64,000 nt of DNA from Myxococcus stipitatus (lineage in GTDB: Bacteria > Myxococcota > Myxococcia > Myxococcales > Myxococcaceae): the NCBI RefSeq assembly GCF_037414475.1, contig NZ_CP147913.1, positions 2,170,001-2,234,000 on the forward strand. Reading direction: 5' to 3'. Numbering within the stretch: the stretch's first letter is position 1; each line of letters opens with the position of its first letter. Below are positions 33,173 through 41,277 of this stretch, piece after piece. The notes beneath the pieces are model-generated. The model was not told the origin of the DNA, made no database searches, and saw only the letters and a list, made by a program, of their open reading frames with translations. The translations under genes and the position numbers were made by a program.

Positions 33173-36100
33173 TCAGCGCGCCGCGGAGGCGGACACGCGA
33201 GGCGACAGCTTCTGGAAGTTGTCGCTCCGCTCGCGCTCGATGCGCAGGATGAACGGGTCGATGCCCACGTGGGTCGGCCGCTTCTCCACGATGAAGGACA
33301 CCTCCGTGGACGGCCCCTGGAAGCGATGCCGCTGCACGTGCAGCAGGCTGTCCTCCACGACGCCGTCGCGCGGTGAGTCGGTGTAGACGGCGACGTCCAG
33401 CGACTCGTCCATGGGCAGGAGGATGTCCTCGCCGCCACGCACGGCCCGCTTCGAGGTGCTCATGCGCGCTGTCACCTGGAAGCGCCCATCCGGCAGCACC
33501 TCCACGGAGGATGACTCCACCTTCAAGTCATACAGCACGACGTCCTTCAGCCACTCGTCGATGAGGACGTGCTGTCCGGGGCTGGCCTCCAGGTGCAGTT
33601 GGGTCAGCAGGTCCAGCGTCGTCACCGAGCCCTCGCGCCCCGCGGACACCAGCAAGCGCCGCAGCGCCGCGTCCAGCTTCGCCTCGCCCAGCAAATCCCG
33701 CAGCGCGTTCATCACCAGCGCGCCCTTGCCGTAGTACAGGTACGACTGGCCCGTGCCCCTGTAGAGCCCGGGCTCGTGGGCCGCCTCCCCGGCGCGCCCG
33801 GCCAGGTAGCGGTCCCGGTCGAACGCCAGCTCGCGCACCAGCGAGTGCTCGCCGTGCAGTCCCGCCAGGACACGCTGCTCGGAGTACTTGGTCAACGATT
33901 CGACGAGCATCGTCGCGCCCTCGACGGTGGCCGGGGCCAGCATGTGGCCCCACCACTGGTGGGCCACCTCATGCGCGGTGCGCCGGGTCACCAGGTCCAC
34001 CGCGTCCGAGTGCTTCATGTCGGTGAGGAAGCCCCGGTCCTCCACGAAGTAGATGACCTGCCGCATCGCCAGCGCGCCGAAGCTCCAGGACTTCGGAATC
34101 TCGACGATTCGCAGCTGCTCGTCCGGATAGCGGTGGAAGCGGGCACCGAAGTCGTCGAGCGAGCGCGTGGTGGCCTCCAGCATGGCCTTCACGTTGTAGG
34201 CGTGCGCGGGATGGTAATAGACCTCCACGTCCACGCCTTGATGCCGCGTCCTCTCCACCGCGTAGCGCGCGGAGACGATGGCGAACACCGGCGTCATCGG
34301 CCGGTCCACGACGTAGTGGAAGTAGCTTCGCCCCTCCTCGCTCCACTGCTTGCGGAGCCTCCCAGGGGCCACCACCGTCTGGTCGCTCGACGTGGACACC
34401 ATCAGGTCCAGGGTGTGCCACACCGGGGCCTGGACGACGGGCGTCTTGCGGCTCTCGTCCAACAGGGGCATCCGGGGTTGCTCCGGCAGCCCTCGCGCGC
34501 GCCGCTCGGCCGGGTCGCCCAGCTCATGGCTCCGGCGGTAACCCAGCGTCGGGAACACCTCCTCGTTCAGGATGAAGGAGCCGTTCTCCACCAGGGACAG
34601 CTCGAAGCCCGTGGCCCTCACGCCCCGCTCCTCGCGGGTGACGTCGAACGACAGCTCGGACACTCCACCGGGAGGCAACGGCGGCTGGAGCCGGAAGTGG
34701 AACATGCCGAAGTCCTCGTCATGGGCCACCTGCTCTGCGCCCTTCAGGGAGAGCGACACGGGCCCGGCCGTCCGAGGCAGCGCGACCCACAGCGTGTCGA
34801 GGGGGTTGTGCGTCCGGTTCTCCAGCCGGTACGTCCCCGTCGCGCGGTAACGCCTCGCTTCCGGGAAGAGGTCCACGCGGGAGGTCACCGCGACGAGGCT
34901 CGGCAGCGGGAGCGGCTCGAGGACCTTGTACGTCCGCTCGTAGCGCTCACGCCACGCGAGCGCCGTGTCGCGGGACTGGTAGGTGCCCAGGCCCCACGTG
35001 TCGCGGATGATGAATCCCCCGGCGAGCACGAACACCCCACCGAAGGCCACGGCGGCGAACCGCCCCGCGCGGCCCCACTGCCCGGGCACCCCCCGCAGCC
35101 GGGCACTCCACCGCGCCCCCAACCCGCGCCGCCACAGTCCCCACGTCACCAGCGCCAGCAGTCCCGCGAAGGCGCTCCAGTACACCATGAACGCGGTGAA
35201 GGACGCGGCCATGGGGCCAAAGCCATCCAGGTCGGAATGGGACACGCGCGGCGTCGCGCCGAAGCGGGTCATCGGGTGCTCGAGGCCCAGGGACGCGCCG
35301 TGGCTCGCGACGAGGGCCAGGAGCAGCGACAGCACCATGCCGACGTACCGGTGAGGGCTCAGCGTCTGGATGAACAGCACCGCCACCGCGAACAACACCA
35401 GCGGGAGCCCCCCGAAGTAGAACAGCGACAGGTAGAGCCCCGGCTCCAGGGCGACCTGGCCGCGCATGAGCTGGAAGGCCAGGCCCAGCGCCACGGGGAC
35501 CGCCGTCATCACCCCCACCAGCGCCACCAGCGCGGCCAACTTCGAGGCGAAGAAGACGAAGCTCGAGGCGGGGGTCGCGTCGAGCAGCGACTCGAAGCGA
35601 ACCATCCGCTCCCGCCACGCCAGCTCCGCGCCGAAGTAGATGACCACCAGGGTGCCGACCTGGGACAGCGGCATCCAGACGCTCTCCAACACCCGGCCCG
35701 TGGTGGGGATGCGGTAGGTGCCAGCCTCTCCCCGCCCTGCCCCCGTCACGATTTCCATCGCCACGACGAAGACCCACAGCGCCAGGAGCGCCAGGAAGGG
35801 CCAGCTTCGCAGCACGTGCCGCAGCTCCAGCCGCGCCGCCGAAACGAACACCTCCCACGCCCGGCGTCCTCGCGGCGTGCCCACCTCGACCGGGCGGTAC
35901 GCGGCACCACGCCCTTGGGCGACGGGCGCCTCCGAGCGCGTCTCCTTCCCGGGCTTCACCGCCGAGGCCCGGAAGGAGAAGCGCCCGTGCACGAAGCCGA
36001 GCACGGCCACGGCCACGGAGAGCCACAGGAGCCGGTTCCAGAGGAAGTTCCCCTCCAATGGCACCAGCCGCGTATTGCGCTCGGCCTCCGTCCAGTAGCG

Positions 36101-36778
36101 CGACAACTCGAACAGCGCGGACAGGCCAAAGGGGTCCAGGAGCGCGGCGCGAGACAGCGACTCCGCCGTCTGCGGCGCCGTCCCCGCCATGATGGGTGAC
36201 TCCGCCCACATGGAGCCCACCAGGTACAACGCGTACACGAAGACGCCGCCGACGTAGCTGGCCAGGCGGCTGCGCGACAACGCGGAGATGGCGAACAGCA
36301 GCGACGCGGCGAACACCACGTTGGGTGTCACGACCACCAGCAAGGCCCAGAGGTAGCGGCCCACGCTCGGTGGAGCCACCTGCTCGGGCGGCACCGCCAT
36401 GAGGTACGGCGCCACCATCAGCGCCAGCGTCGCCACCGCGAACACGGCGAGCGTCGCGAGCAGCGCGCCCAGGAAGCGGCCCAGCAGATAGTCCCGCTGG
36501 GTGACGGAGGTGGTGTAGAGCAGCTCCGTCATGCCGTGCTCGGCGTCGCGCTGCACGGTGGCCGCGCAGAAGATGCCCAGCACGAAGAGGGACGTGAGCG
36601 ACAGGAGCCCCAGCGACTGCGCGACGCCGTGGGGCGAGTTGAGGTGGACGTTCTCCCCGGCGCCGTAGCCGGTGCCGACCAGCGCGAAGCTCATCCCCGC
36701 GAAGATGGCCAGCGAGGCGAAGAAGACGGCCTGGCGCGTGTGATAGCGCCACTCGAAGTGGAGGATTCCCCGGAGCAT
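33173..36778 (-). CDS. ABC permease fused to M1-family metallo-aminopeptidase, 1201 aa
   Basis: The N-terminal half (~1-600) is an ABC-2-type permease region: a cytoplasmic start MLRGILHFEWRYHTRQAVFF and some twelve hydrophobic helices in two sets, separated by a Lys/Glu-rich loop near 300. The C-terminal half has M1 peptidase features: AMRQVIYFVEDRG (GAMEN-like substrate loop) and the zinc site HEVAHQWWGH near 935 with a further Glu in LVESLTKYSE 18 residues on. Such fusions are known in Bacteroidetes, acidobacteria and myxobacteria. The peptidase would face the periplasm. The ATPase gene ends 11 nt upstream, so both form one transporter operon. ATG 36778 replaces the longer, low-complexity frame to 37033. 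Confidence 0.9.
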   Translation of the reverse strand: MLRGILHFEWRYHTRQAVFFASLAIFAGMSFALVGTGYGAGENVHLNSPHGVAQSLGLLSLTSLFVLGIFCAATVQRDAEHGMTELLYTTSVTQRDYLLGRFLGALLATLAVFAVATLALMVAPYLMAVPPEQVAPPSVGRYLWALLVVVTPNVVFAASLLFAISALSRSRLASYVGGVFVYALYLVGSMWAESPIMAGTAPQTAESLSRAALLDPFGLSALFELSRYWTEAERNTRLVPLEGNFLWNRLLWLSVAVAVLGFVHGRFSFRASAVKPGKETRSEAPVAQGRGAAYRPVEVGTPRGRRAWEVFVSAARLELRHVLRSWPFLALLALWVFVVAMEIVTGAGRGEAGTYRIPTTGRVLESVWMPLSQVGTLVVIYFGAELAWRERMVRFESLLDATPASSFVFFASKLAALVALVGVMTAVPVALGLAFQLMRGQVALEPGLYLSLFYFGGLPLVLFAVAVLFIQTLSPHRYVGMVLSLLLALVASHGASLGLEHPMTRFGATPRVSHSDLDGFGPMAASFTAFMVYWSAFAGLLALVTWGLWRRGLGARWSARLRGVPGQWGRAGRFAAVAFGGVFVLAGGFIIRDTWGLGTYQSRDTALAWRERYERTYKVLEPLPLPSLVAVTSRVDLFPEARRYRATGTYRLENRTHNPLDTLWVALPRTAGPVSLSLKGAEQVAHDEDFGMFHFRLQPPLPPGGVSELSFDVTREERGVRATGFELSLVENGSFILNEEVFPTLGYRRSHELGDPAERRARGLPEQPRMPLLDESRKTPVVQAPVWHTLDLMVSTSSDQTVVAPGRLRKQWSEEGRSYFHYVVDRPMTPVFAIVSARYAVERTRHQGVDVEVYYHPAHAYNVKAMLEATTRSLDDFGARFHRYPDEQLRIVEIPKSWSFGALAMRQVIYFVEDRGFLTDMKHSDAVDLVTRRTAHEVAHQWWGHMLAPATVEGATMLVESLTKYSEQRVLAGLHGEHSLVRELAFDRDRYLAGRAGEAAHEPGLYRGTGQSYLYYGKGALVMNALRDLLGEAKLDAALRRLLVSAGREGSVTTLDLLTQLHLEASPGQHVLIDEWLKDVVLYDLKVESSSVEVLPDGRFQVTARMSTSKRAVRGGEDILLPMDESLDVAVYTDSPRDGVVEDSLLHVQRHRFQGPSTEVSFIVEKRPTHVGIDPFILRIERERSDNFQKLSPRVSASAAR

Positions 36779-36789
36779 GGTGCCTTCCG

Positions 36790-37665
36790 CTACGCCGCGC
36801 GGCGGTGGGCGAGCGTGGAGAAGTAGACGTCCTCCAGGTCCGGCGGCACCTGCTCGAAGCCCTCTTCCGGCCTCGCGTCCGCCAGCACGTGCACCCGCGT
36901 GCGGCCCGCCTGGAGCTGCGTGGACAAGAGGGAGAACGACGCGCGGTAGCGCTCCACCGCGCCCTTCTCCACCGTCTTGCGCCACACCTTCCCCGCCAGC
37001 GAGGCCACCAGCGCCTCCGGCGCGCCCTCGCACAACACGCGCCCCTCGCAGAGGATGGCCATGCGCGGACAGAGCTGGCGCACGTCCTCGACGATGTGCG
37101 TGGAGAGCAGCACCACGACGTTCTCCCCCACCTCGCCCAGCAGGTTGTGGAAGCGCTGGCGCTCCTCCGGGTCCAGCCCCGACGTGGGCTCGTCCACGAT
37201 GAGCAACCGGGGATTGCCCAGCAGCGCCTGCGCGATGCCGAAGCGCTGCCGCATGCCCCCCGAGAAGCCGCTCACCGCCTTCTTCCGGTGCGCGTGGAGG
37301 TTCGTCAGGTTCAACAGCGCGTCCACCTGCTCACGCCGCTCCCGGGCGTTCGTCAGCCCCTTGAGCAACCCCAGGTGGTCCAGCAGGTCCACCGCGGACA
37401 CGCCCGGATACACCCCGAAGTCCTGGGGCAGATAGCCCAGGTGCCGGCGGTGAGCCTGGGGCTGGGCGAGCACGTCGAGCCCGTCGAACGTCACCTGCCC
37501 CGCATCCGGCGCCTGCAGCGTGGCCAGGATGCGCATCAGGGTGGACTTGCCCGCGCCGTTGGGTCCCAGCAGGCCGAACAGCCCTCGGTCGATGCTCAGG
37601 TCAATGCCTTGGAGGGCGCGGACCCCGTTGGGGTACACCTTCGAGACAGCGGAGATTCGCAGCAT
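36790..37665 (-). CDS. ABC transporter ATP-binding protein
   Basis: 291-aa cytosolic ATPase. Walker A GPNGAGKSTLMRIL near residue 35, Q-loop GYLPQDFGVYPG near 76, signature SGFSGGMRQRFGIAQ near 130, Walker B LLIVDEPTSGLDPEE near 155 and the switch His in LLSTHIVED near 185 are all present. It should energise the permease/M1 peptidase 11 nt downstream. The C-terminal ~90 residues are a typical extension of the ABC-2 subfamily. ATG 37665 (MLRISAVSK) is chosen; the GTG frame from 37794 would begin inside the hairpin at 37784-37813. Confidence 0.93.
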   Translation of the reverse strand: MLRISAVSKVYPNGVRALQGIDLSIDRGLFGLLGPNGAGKSTLMRILATLQAPDAGQVTFDGLDVLAQPQAHRRHLGYLPQDFGVYPGVSAVDLLDHLGLLKGLTNARERREQVDALLNLTNLHAHRKKAVSGFSGGMRQRFGIAQALLGNPRLLIVDEPTSGLDPEERQRFHNLLGEVGENVVVLLSTHIVEDVRQLCPRMAILCEGRVLCEGAPEALVASLAGKVWRKTVEKGAVERYRASFSLLSTQLQAGRTRVHVLADARPEEGFEQVPPDLEDVYFSTLAHRRAA

Positions 37666-37783
37666 GGAGTCGGGGGGCTGGAGGAAGTGCCCCTGCCCTA
37701 CGCCCTGGCGTGTCTCCTCATTGCAGCGAAAACAAGGGAGAGCTTCATCCGAGGGAAACGGGCGCTCCATGCTGGAGACGGCA

Positions 37784-37813
37784 AGGCCCACCACGTGAAA
37801 ACGTGGTGGGCCT
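37784..37813. terminator. Perfect 13-bp hairpin with 4-nt loop
   Basis: AGGCCCACCACGT (37784-37796), loop GAAA on the plus strand, ACGTGGTGGGCCT (37801-37813). It begins 18 nt after the stop of the small Lys/Arg-rich gene on the minus strand. A very stable stem with no T tract, so it is a terminator, an mRNA 3'-end stabiliser, or both. Confidence 0.7.
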
Positions 37814-37830
37814 CAGGAAGAGACGCTGAC

Positions 37831-38013
37831 TCAGTACTCTACCTGCGGCTGCGGCCCCGGAATGATGTCCGCGATGTCAGGGTCCACATCACCGGGCTGG
37901 CGTGGGCCTTTTTCGACCTTCGCACGCTTGCGCTCTTCACGCTTGGCATCCTTCTCCTGCTGATGCTGCTTGCGCGCCTGCTCTTTCTGACGCTTCGTCG
38001 ACCTTCCTTGCAT
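37831..38013 (-). CDS. Small Lys/Arg-rich protein, 60 aa, downstream of a cold-shock gene
   Basis: ATG 38013 has a near-ideal GGAGG 6 nt upstream (TTCAGGAGGGAGGCGACATG read on the minus strand). The first ~37 residues are almost all Lys, Arg, Glu and Gln (STKRQKEQARKQHQQEKDAK); the tail is acidic and Pro rich (DPDIADIIPGPQPQVEY). It looks like a basic coiled-coil RNA- or ribosome-binding peptide with an acidic tail; function unknown. It follows the csp gene on the same strand, separated by a terminator at 38033-38066, so it may depend on read-through. Confidence 0.7.
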   Translation of the reverse strand: MQGRSTKRQKEQARKQHQQEKDAKREERKRAKVEKGPRQPGDVDPDIADIIPGPQPQVEY

Positions 38014-38032
38014 GTCGCCTCCCTCCTGAAAG

Positions 38033-38066
38033 CAAAAGCCCGGCCTCCCGCGAGAGGAGACCGGGC
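38033..38066 (-). terminator. Rho-independent terminator after the cold-shock gene
   Basis: On the minus strand GCCCGG-T-CTCC, loop TCTCGCG, GGAG-G-CCGGGC, then TTTTGCTTT. The stem has one internal mismatch and the T tract directly follows, so this is the best intrinsic terminator in the window. It lies 24 nt after the csp stop. Confidence 0.75.
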
Positions 38067-38089
38067 CGTCGGATGCTGGAGCGATGCGC

Positions 38090-38296
38090 TCAGCCAACCG
38101 GCCGGACGTTCTCCGCCTGGAGCCCCTTGGGGCCCTTCTTGACGTCGAACTCCACCTTCTGACCCTCGGCGAGGGTCCGGAACCCGTCCGCCTGGATGGC
38201 GGTGTGGTGGCAGAACACGTCAGGGCCGCCATTGTCCTGCGCGATGAAGCCAAAGCCCTTCGCGTCGTTGAACCACTTCACGGTACCAGTCGCCAT
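38090..38296 (-). CDS. csp: Cold-shock domain protein (CspA family), 68 aa
   Basis: A single cold-shock domain: [20 protein letters not shown] at residues 4-23 with RNP1 (KGFGFI) and RNP2 (DVFCHHTAI) near 27-35, ending [20 protein letters not shown]. The usual Val in VFVHH is Cys here, as in several myxobacterial homologues. It binds single-stranded RNA and DNA as an RNA chaperone. ATG 38296 is chosen over the longer MDAARRKK frame, since the domain begins at MATGTVKWF. The long 5' leader (38297 onward) fits the structured leaders of cold-shock mRNAs. Confidence 0.95.
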   Translation of the reverse strand: MATGTVKWFNDAKGFGFIAQDNGGPDVFCHHTAIQADGFRTLAEGQKVEFDVKKGPKGLQAENVRPVG

Positions 38297-38621
38297 GTGC
38301 GTCTTCTTTCTTCTCGCGGCATCCAAGGCCGCCTTCGCATCTCGAACCTGAGATGTGAAACTGCCTCTAGCCTGATAGGGGGCCTATGTCCAACCGCCCC
38401 TGATTCAGAGCGGCAGAACGCACGAACTCCCCAAACAATTCTCGTTTCAGTCTAATGGCCCAACTACGGGCTCGCCGCACCTGGAAAGAGATGGCGACCC
38501 CAGGAATAAAGCGGAAGTCACCCTCGCGGGTCAGCCTACGGCCGGGCTGCGGGCACTTGCTCGGCGCTCGAGCCCCCGGACGTGCGGGCGTGGACTTTCC
38601 AGGGGAGGCCGTGTCCTGGAG
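38297..38621. other. Intergenic region, 325 nt, no gene recognised
   Basis: Lies between the csp start and the TetR-type gene stop, both minus strand. The part near csp is less GC-rich than the surroundings (38370-38460), as expected for a promoter and leader. Short ORFs here have shadow-like composition. No tRNA or repeat seen. Confidence 0.6.
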
Positions 38622-38879
38622 TCAACGCCGGCCTTGAACGGCGGTGTGTGACGGGTGCCCCGCAACGGCGTCCAACAGCTTCTGTTTACTCCGGAAGTGG
38701 TAGCGCGGGGTGCCTCGACCCACACGGGCATGCCGGGCCAGGGCCTCCCACGTCAGGGCCTCCGGGCCCTGCTCTCGCACCAGCGCCCGGGCCACGCGCA
38801 GGAGTCTCTCTCGCATTCCCTCCTCGATTCGCGCGCGCGGCGGCGCGACGATGAGGCTGAACCACGGCAACCCCCACAT
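38622..38879 (-). CDS. TetR-type HTH protein lacking a ligand domain, 85 aa
   Basis: Residues ~22-75 form a TetR_N domain: RERLLRVARALVREQGPEALT, then WEALARHARVGRGTPRYHFRSKQKLLDAV. A normal TetR regulator continues for another ~120 residues; here the frame stops ten residues after the HTH (GHPSHTAVQGRR). AAGGAGAGG lies about 8 nt before ATG 38879, so translation seems retained. It is either a truncated remnant or a minimal DNA-binding protein. Two inverted repeats at 38972-39011 lie about 90-130 nt upstream of its start and could be its sites, shared with the divergent MocR gene. Confidence 0.65.
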   Translation of the reverse strand: MWGLPWFSLIVAPPRARIEEGMRERLLRVARALVREQGPEALTWEALARHARVGRGTPRYHFRSKQKLLDAVAGHPSHTAVQGRR

Positions 38880-38971
38880 GACGTTCCCCCTCTCCTTGCA
38901 GATGGCCATGACGGCGGCCGGCCCCGAGCGCGATGGCGCTTGCGGCTACGAGACAGGCGTACTGTGCTTGC

Positions 38972-39011
38972 CACTGTTTCCAACAGTGATGTGTCGTGAT
39001 TCCAAGAATCA
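38972..39011. promoter_or_regulatory. Two tandem operator-like dyads between TetR-type and MocR genes
   Basis: Dyad 1: CACTGTT-TCC-AACAGTG (38972-38988). Dyad 2: TGATTC-CAA-GAATCA (38997-39011). Both are perfect with 3-nt centres and lie 8 nt apart, centre spacing 24 bp, in the 207-nt divergent gap. This is typical of regulator sites in tandem. Confidence 0.6.
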
Positions 39012-39086
39012 CCGGGGTGAATTCCTTGGCACCGAGGTCCGGGCGCCCTGGGAGAGCGGGAGCCCGGCGCCGCGGGTGAGTGGGCC

Positions 39087-40613
39087 ATGGCGACGGTGAA
39101 GGGCGGAGCGGGGCGGCGGAGGGCACGCAAGCGGCCCGCGGCCATGGCGGCCACGTCGGTGGTGCTGGACGCCTCCACGGGCGCATCACTCCAGACGCAG
39201 CTGGTGGAGGCGCTGCGCGCGGCCATCGTCGCCGGGAGGCTGGCGCCGGGCACGCGGCTGTTGTCGACGCGGGCGATGGCGGAGCAGTTGGACCTGTCGC
39301 GCAACACGGTGCTCAACGCCTACGCGAAGCTCCTGGAGGAGGGGTATCTGCTGGGGCACCTGGGCTCGGGCACGTATGTGGCGCGCGAGCTTCCGGAGCG
39401 GGCGCTGAGCACCGGGCGGCCGAGTGGGGCACGGCCCGCGCTCGGGAACACGCCCGGCATCTCCCGCCGGGGGCGCGCGGTGGCGACGCTGCCGGACTTG
39501 AAGCTCTCGGTCCCCGGCATTCCCCCGAGCCAGCTGGCCTTCCGCATGGGCACGCCGTCCATCGACTCGTTCCCCAGCGACTTGTGGGGGCGGCTGTTGA
39601 ACACGCGCTGGCGGCGCTCGTGGGGGGACCTGCTCCAGCGCGCGGAGCCCGCGGGCCACCCGCCCCTGCGGCGCGCCGTCGCGGACTACCTGGCCACCTC
39701 GCGCGGGGTGCGGTGTGTCCCCGAGCAGGTCATCATCGTCAACGGCGCGCAGCAGGCCATGAGCCTGGCGGCGCAAGTGCTGTTGGACCCGGGCGACGCG
39801 GCGTGGGTGGAGGACCCGGGCTACTTCGCGTACCGGGGCGCGCTCGTCGCCGCGGGCGCCACGCTGGTGCCCGTCCCCGTGGATGACGAGGGGCTGGACG
39901 TGGAGGCGGGGAAGCGGCTGCGCCCGGATGCGCGGATGGCCGTCGTCACCCCCGCGCACCAGTTCCCGCTGGGCGTGGCCATGAGCGAGGCGCGGCGCCA
40001 GGCCCTGCTCTCGTGGGCGTCACGCTCGGACGCGTGGATTGTCGAGGACGACTACGACAGCGAGTTCCGCTACGTGGGCCGTCCGCTCCTCGCGCTCCAG
40101 GGCATGGCGCCGGATGCGCGGGTCCTCTACATCGGGACGTTCAGCAAGGTGGTGTCGCCGGCGTTGAGGGTGGGCTACCTGGTGGTGCCGGAGTCGCTGG
40201 TGGATGCCTTCGCCGCCGCGCGCCGCTTCGCCGATGGGCACACGCCCGTGGTGGAGCAGGCCGTCGTGGCCGACTTCCTGAACGAGGGCCACTTCAGCCG
40301 CCACGTTCGCCGCATGCGGGTGCTGTATGGCCGCAGGCAGGAGGCCCTGGTCGAAGCGGCCTCGCGGGAGCTGCGTGGACGTCTGGACGTGCCGCCCCTT
40401 CACACGGGGATGCACCTGGTGGGGTGGCTCCCCGAGGGCCAGGATGACCAGGCCACCTCGGAGCGTGTCCTCCAGGCCGGGGTGCTGACCCAACCCCTGT
40501 CCGCCTTCCGAGTCGACTCGCGAGGCCGGGGAGCGCTGCTGCTCGGCTACGCGTGCGTGCCCGAGGACTCCATCCCCGAGGGAGTCCGGATGCTCGCCCG
40601 CGCGCTGCGCTGA
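39087..40613 (+). CDS. MocR-family regulator (GntR HTH fused to PLP aminotransferase fold), 508 aa
   Basis: The N-terminal winged HTH (~30-100) shows LQTQLVEALRAAIVAGRLAPG, LSTRAMAEQLDLSRNTVLNAY and the wing GHLGSGTYV. The large C-terminal domain is a fold-type I aminotransferase: NGAQQAMSLAAQVLL, VEDDYDSEFRY with the PLP-binding Asp, and the PLP Lys in GTFSKVVSPALRVGY near residue 354. Members such as PdxR and GabR bind PLP as internal aldimine and act on direct repeats. The next gene downstream (AhpD-like, 40776) has three AGTGG direct repeats in its promoter, so it is the likely target. ATG 39087 is taken; MAATSVV at 39144 is an alternative. Confidence 0.92.
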   Translation: MATVKGGAGRRRARKRPAAMAATSVVLDASTGASLQTQLVEALRAAIVAGRLAPGTRLLSTRAMAEQLDLSRNTVLNAYAKLLEEGYLLGHLGSGTYVARELPERALSTGRPSGARPALGNTPGISRRGRAVATLPDLKLSVPGIPPSQLAFRMGTPSIDSFPSDLWGRLLNTRWRRSWGDLLQRAEPAGHPPLRRAVADYLATSRGVRCVPEQVIIVNGAQQAMSLAAQVLLDPGDAAWVEDPGYFAYRGALVAAGATLVPVPVDDEGLDVEAGKRLRPDARMAVVTPAHQFPLGVAMSEARRQALLSWASRSDAWIVEDDYDSEFRYVGRPLLALQGMAPDARVLYIGTFSKVVSPALRVGYLVVPESLVDAFAAARRFADGHTPVVEQAVVADFLNEGHFSRHVRRMRVLYGRRQEALVEAASRELRGRLDVPPLHTGMHLVGWLPEGQDDQATSERVLQAGVLTQPLSAFRVDSRGRGALLLGYACVPEDSIPEGVRMLARALR

Positions 40614-40639
40614 CGGCGTTGACGCGAAGGCCACGCGAG

Positions 40640-40693
40640 AGTGGCACCAGGGCCCTTGAAAGTGGCCCCATGGACCGGTGCGCGAGTGGCCCT
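40640..40693 (+). promoter_or_regulatory. Three AGTGGC direct repeats, likely MocR operators
   Basis: AGTGGCACC at 40640, AGTGGCCCC at 40661 (as AAAGTGGCCCC from 40659) and AGTGGCCCT at 40685; spacing 21 and 24 nt, about two helical turns. MocR regulators of the PdxR type bind direct repeats with an AAAGTGG core, and a MocR gene ends just upstream. The repeats lie 83-136 nt before the AhpD-like ATG. Confidence 0.6.
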
Positions 40694-40775
40694 CGCGCGC
40701 AACGGGGCGCCCGATTACTTCAACGCCATCGACGGGGGACATCCCGCCCCCTCCGCACCCCAGAGAGAACACCCC

Positions 40776-41252
40776 ATGGAAACGCCCCGATTCGTCATGC
40801 CGAAGGTCGCCCCGGGCTTCTACACGGCCATGCTGGCGCTGGAGAAGTACCTGCACGAGTGCGGGCTGGGCGAGAAGCTGCTCACCCTCATCAAGCTGCG
40901 CGCCTCCCAGCTCAACGGCTGCGGCTTCTGCATCGACATGCACTGGAAGGACCTGCGCGCGCTGGGCGAGACGGAGCAGCGCATGTACGGGCTGGATGCG
41001 TGGGAGGAGAGCCCCTACTACACGGACCGCGAGCGCGCGGCCCTGGCCTGGACGGAGGCCATCACCTTCGTGGCCGAAGGCCATGTGCCTGCCTCCGTCT
41101 ACCAGGCGGTGAAGCCGCACTTCTCGGACAAGGAGTTGGCGGACCTCACCGGGGCCATTGCCACCATCAACGCGTGGAACCGGCTGGTCGTCGCCTCGCG
41201 CACCACGCCGGGCAGCTACCAGCCGCCCAAGTCCGCGCAGAAGGAGGGCTGA
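40776..41252 (+). CDS. Carboxymuconolactone decarboxylase/AhpD-family protein
   Basis: 158-aa helical protein of the AhpD superfamily. The catalytic core LRASQLNGCGFCIDMHWKDL near residues 44-63 has the CxxC pair and the following His that form the peroxidase relay of AhpD-like enzymes. FYTAMLALEKYL and ELADLTGAIATINAWNRL are the usual flanking helices. It would act as a cytosolic thiol peroxidase or related reductase. It lies 162 nt after the MocR gene; MocR plus AhpD-like pairs occur widely, pointing to control by the regulator. A pirin gene, another frequent companion of MocR regulators, is 0.8 kb away. Confidence 0.9.
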   Translation: METPRFVMPKVAPGFYTAMLALEKYLHECGLGEKLLTLIKLRASQLNGCGFCIDMHWKDLRALGETEQRMYGLDAWEESPYYTDRERAALAWTEAITFVAEGHVPASVYQAVKPHFSDKELADLTGAIATINAWNRLVVASRTTPGSYQPPKSAQKEG

Positions 41253-41277
41253 GACACTCGCGCACGCGTGCCGGGGC

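Noticed and set aside
33569..36199. 876-codon plus-strand frame opposite the M1/ABC gene
   Set aside because: His/Arg/Gln-rich shadow without any family pattern.
37665..37794. Upstream GTG start for the ABC ATPase
   Set aside because: It would start inside the perfect hairpin, and the ABC domain begins at MLRISAVSK.
40641..40657. Sigma-54 type promoter (TGGCAC) before the AhpD-like gene
   Set aside because: The GG is present but no GC lies 12 nt further on; the TGGCAC is better explained as part of the AGTGGC repeats.
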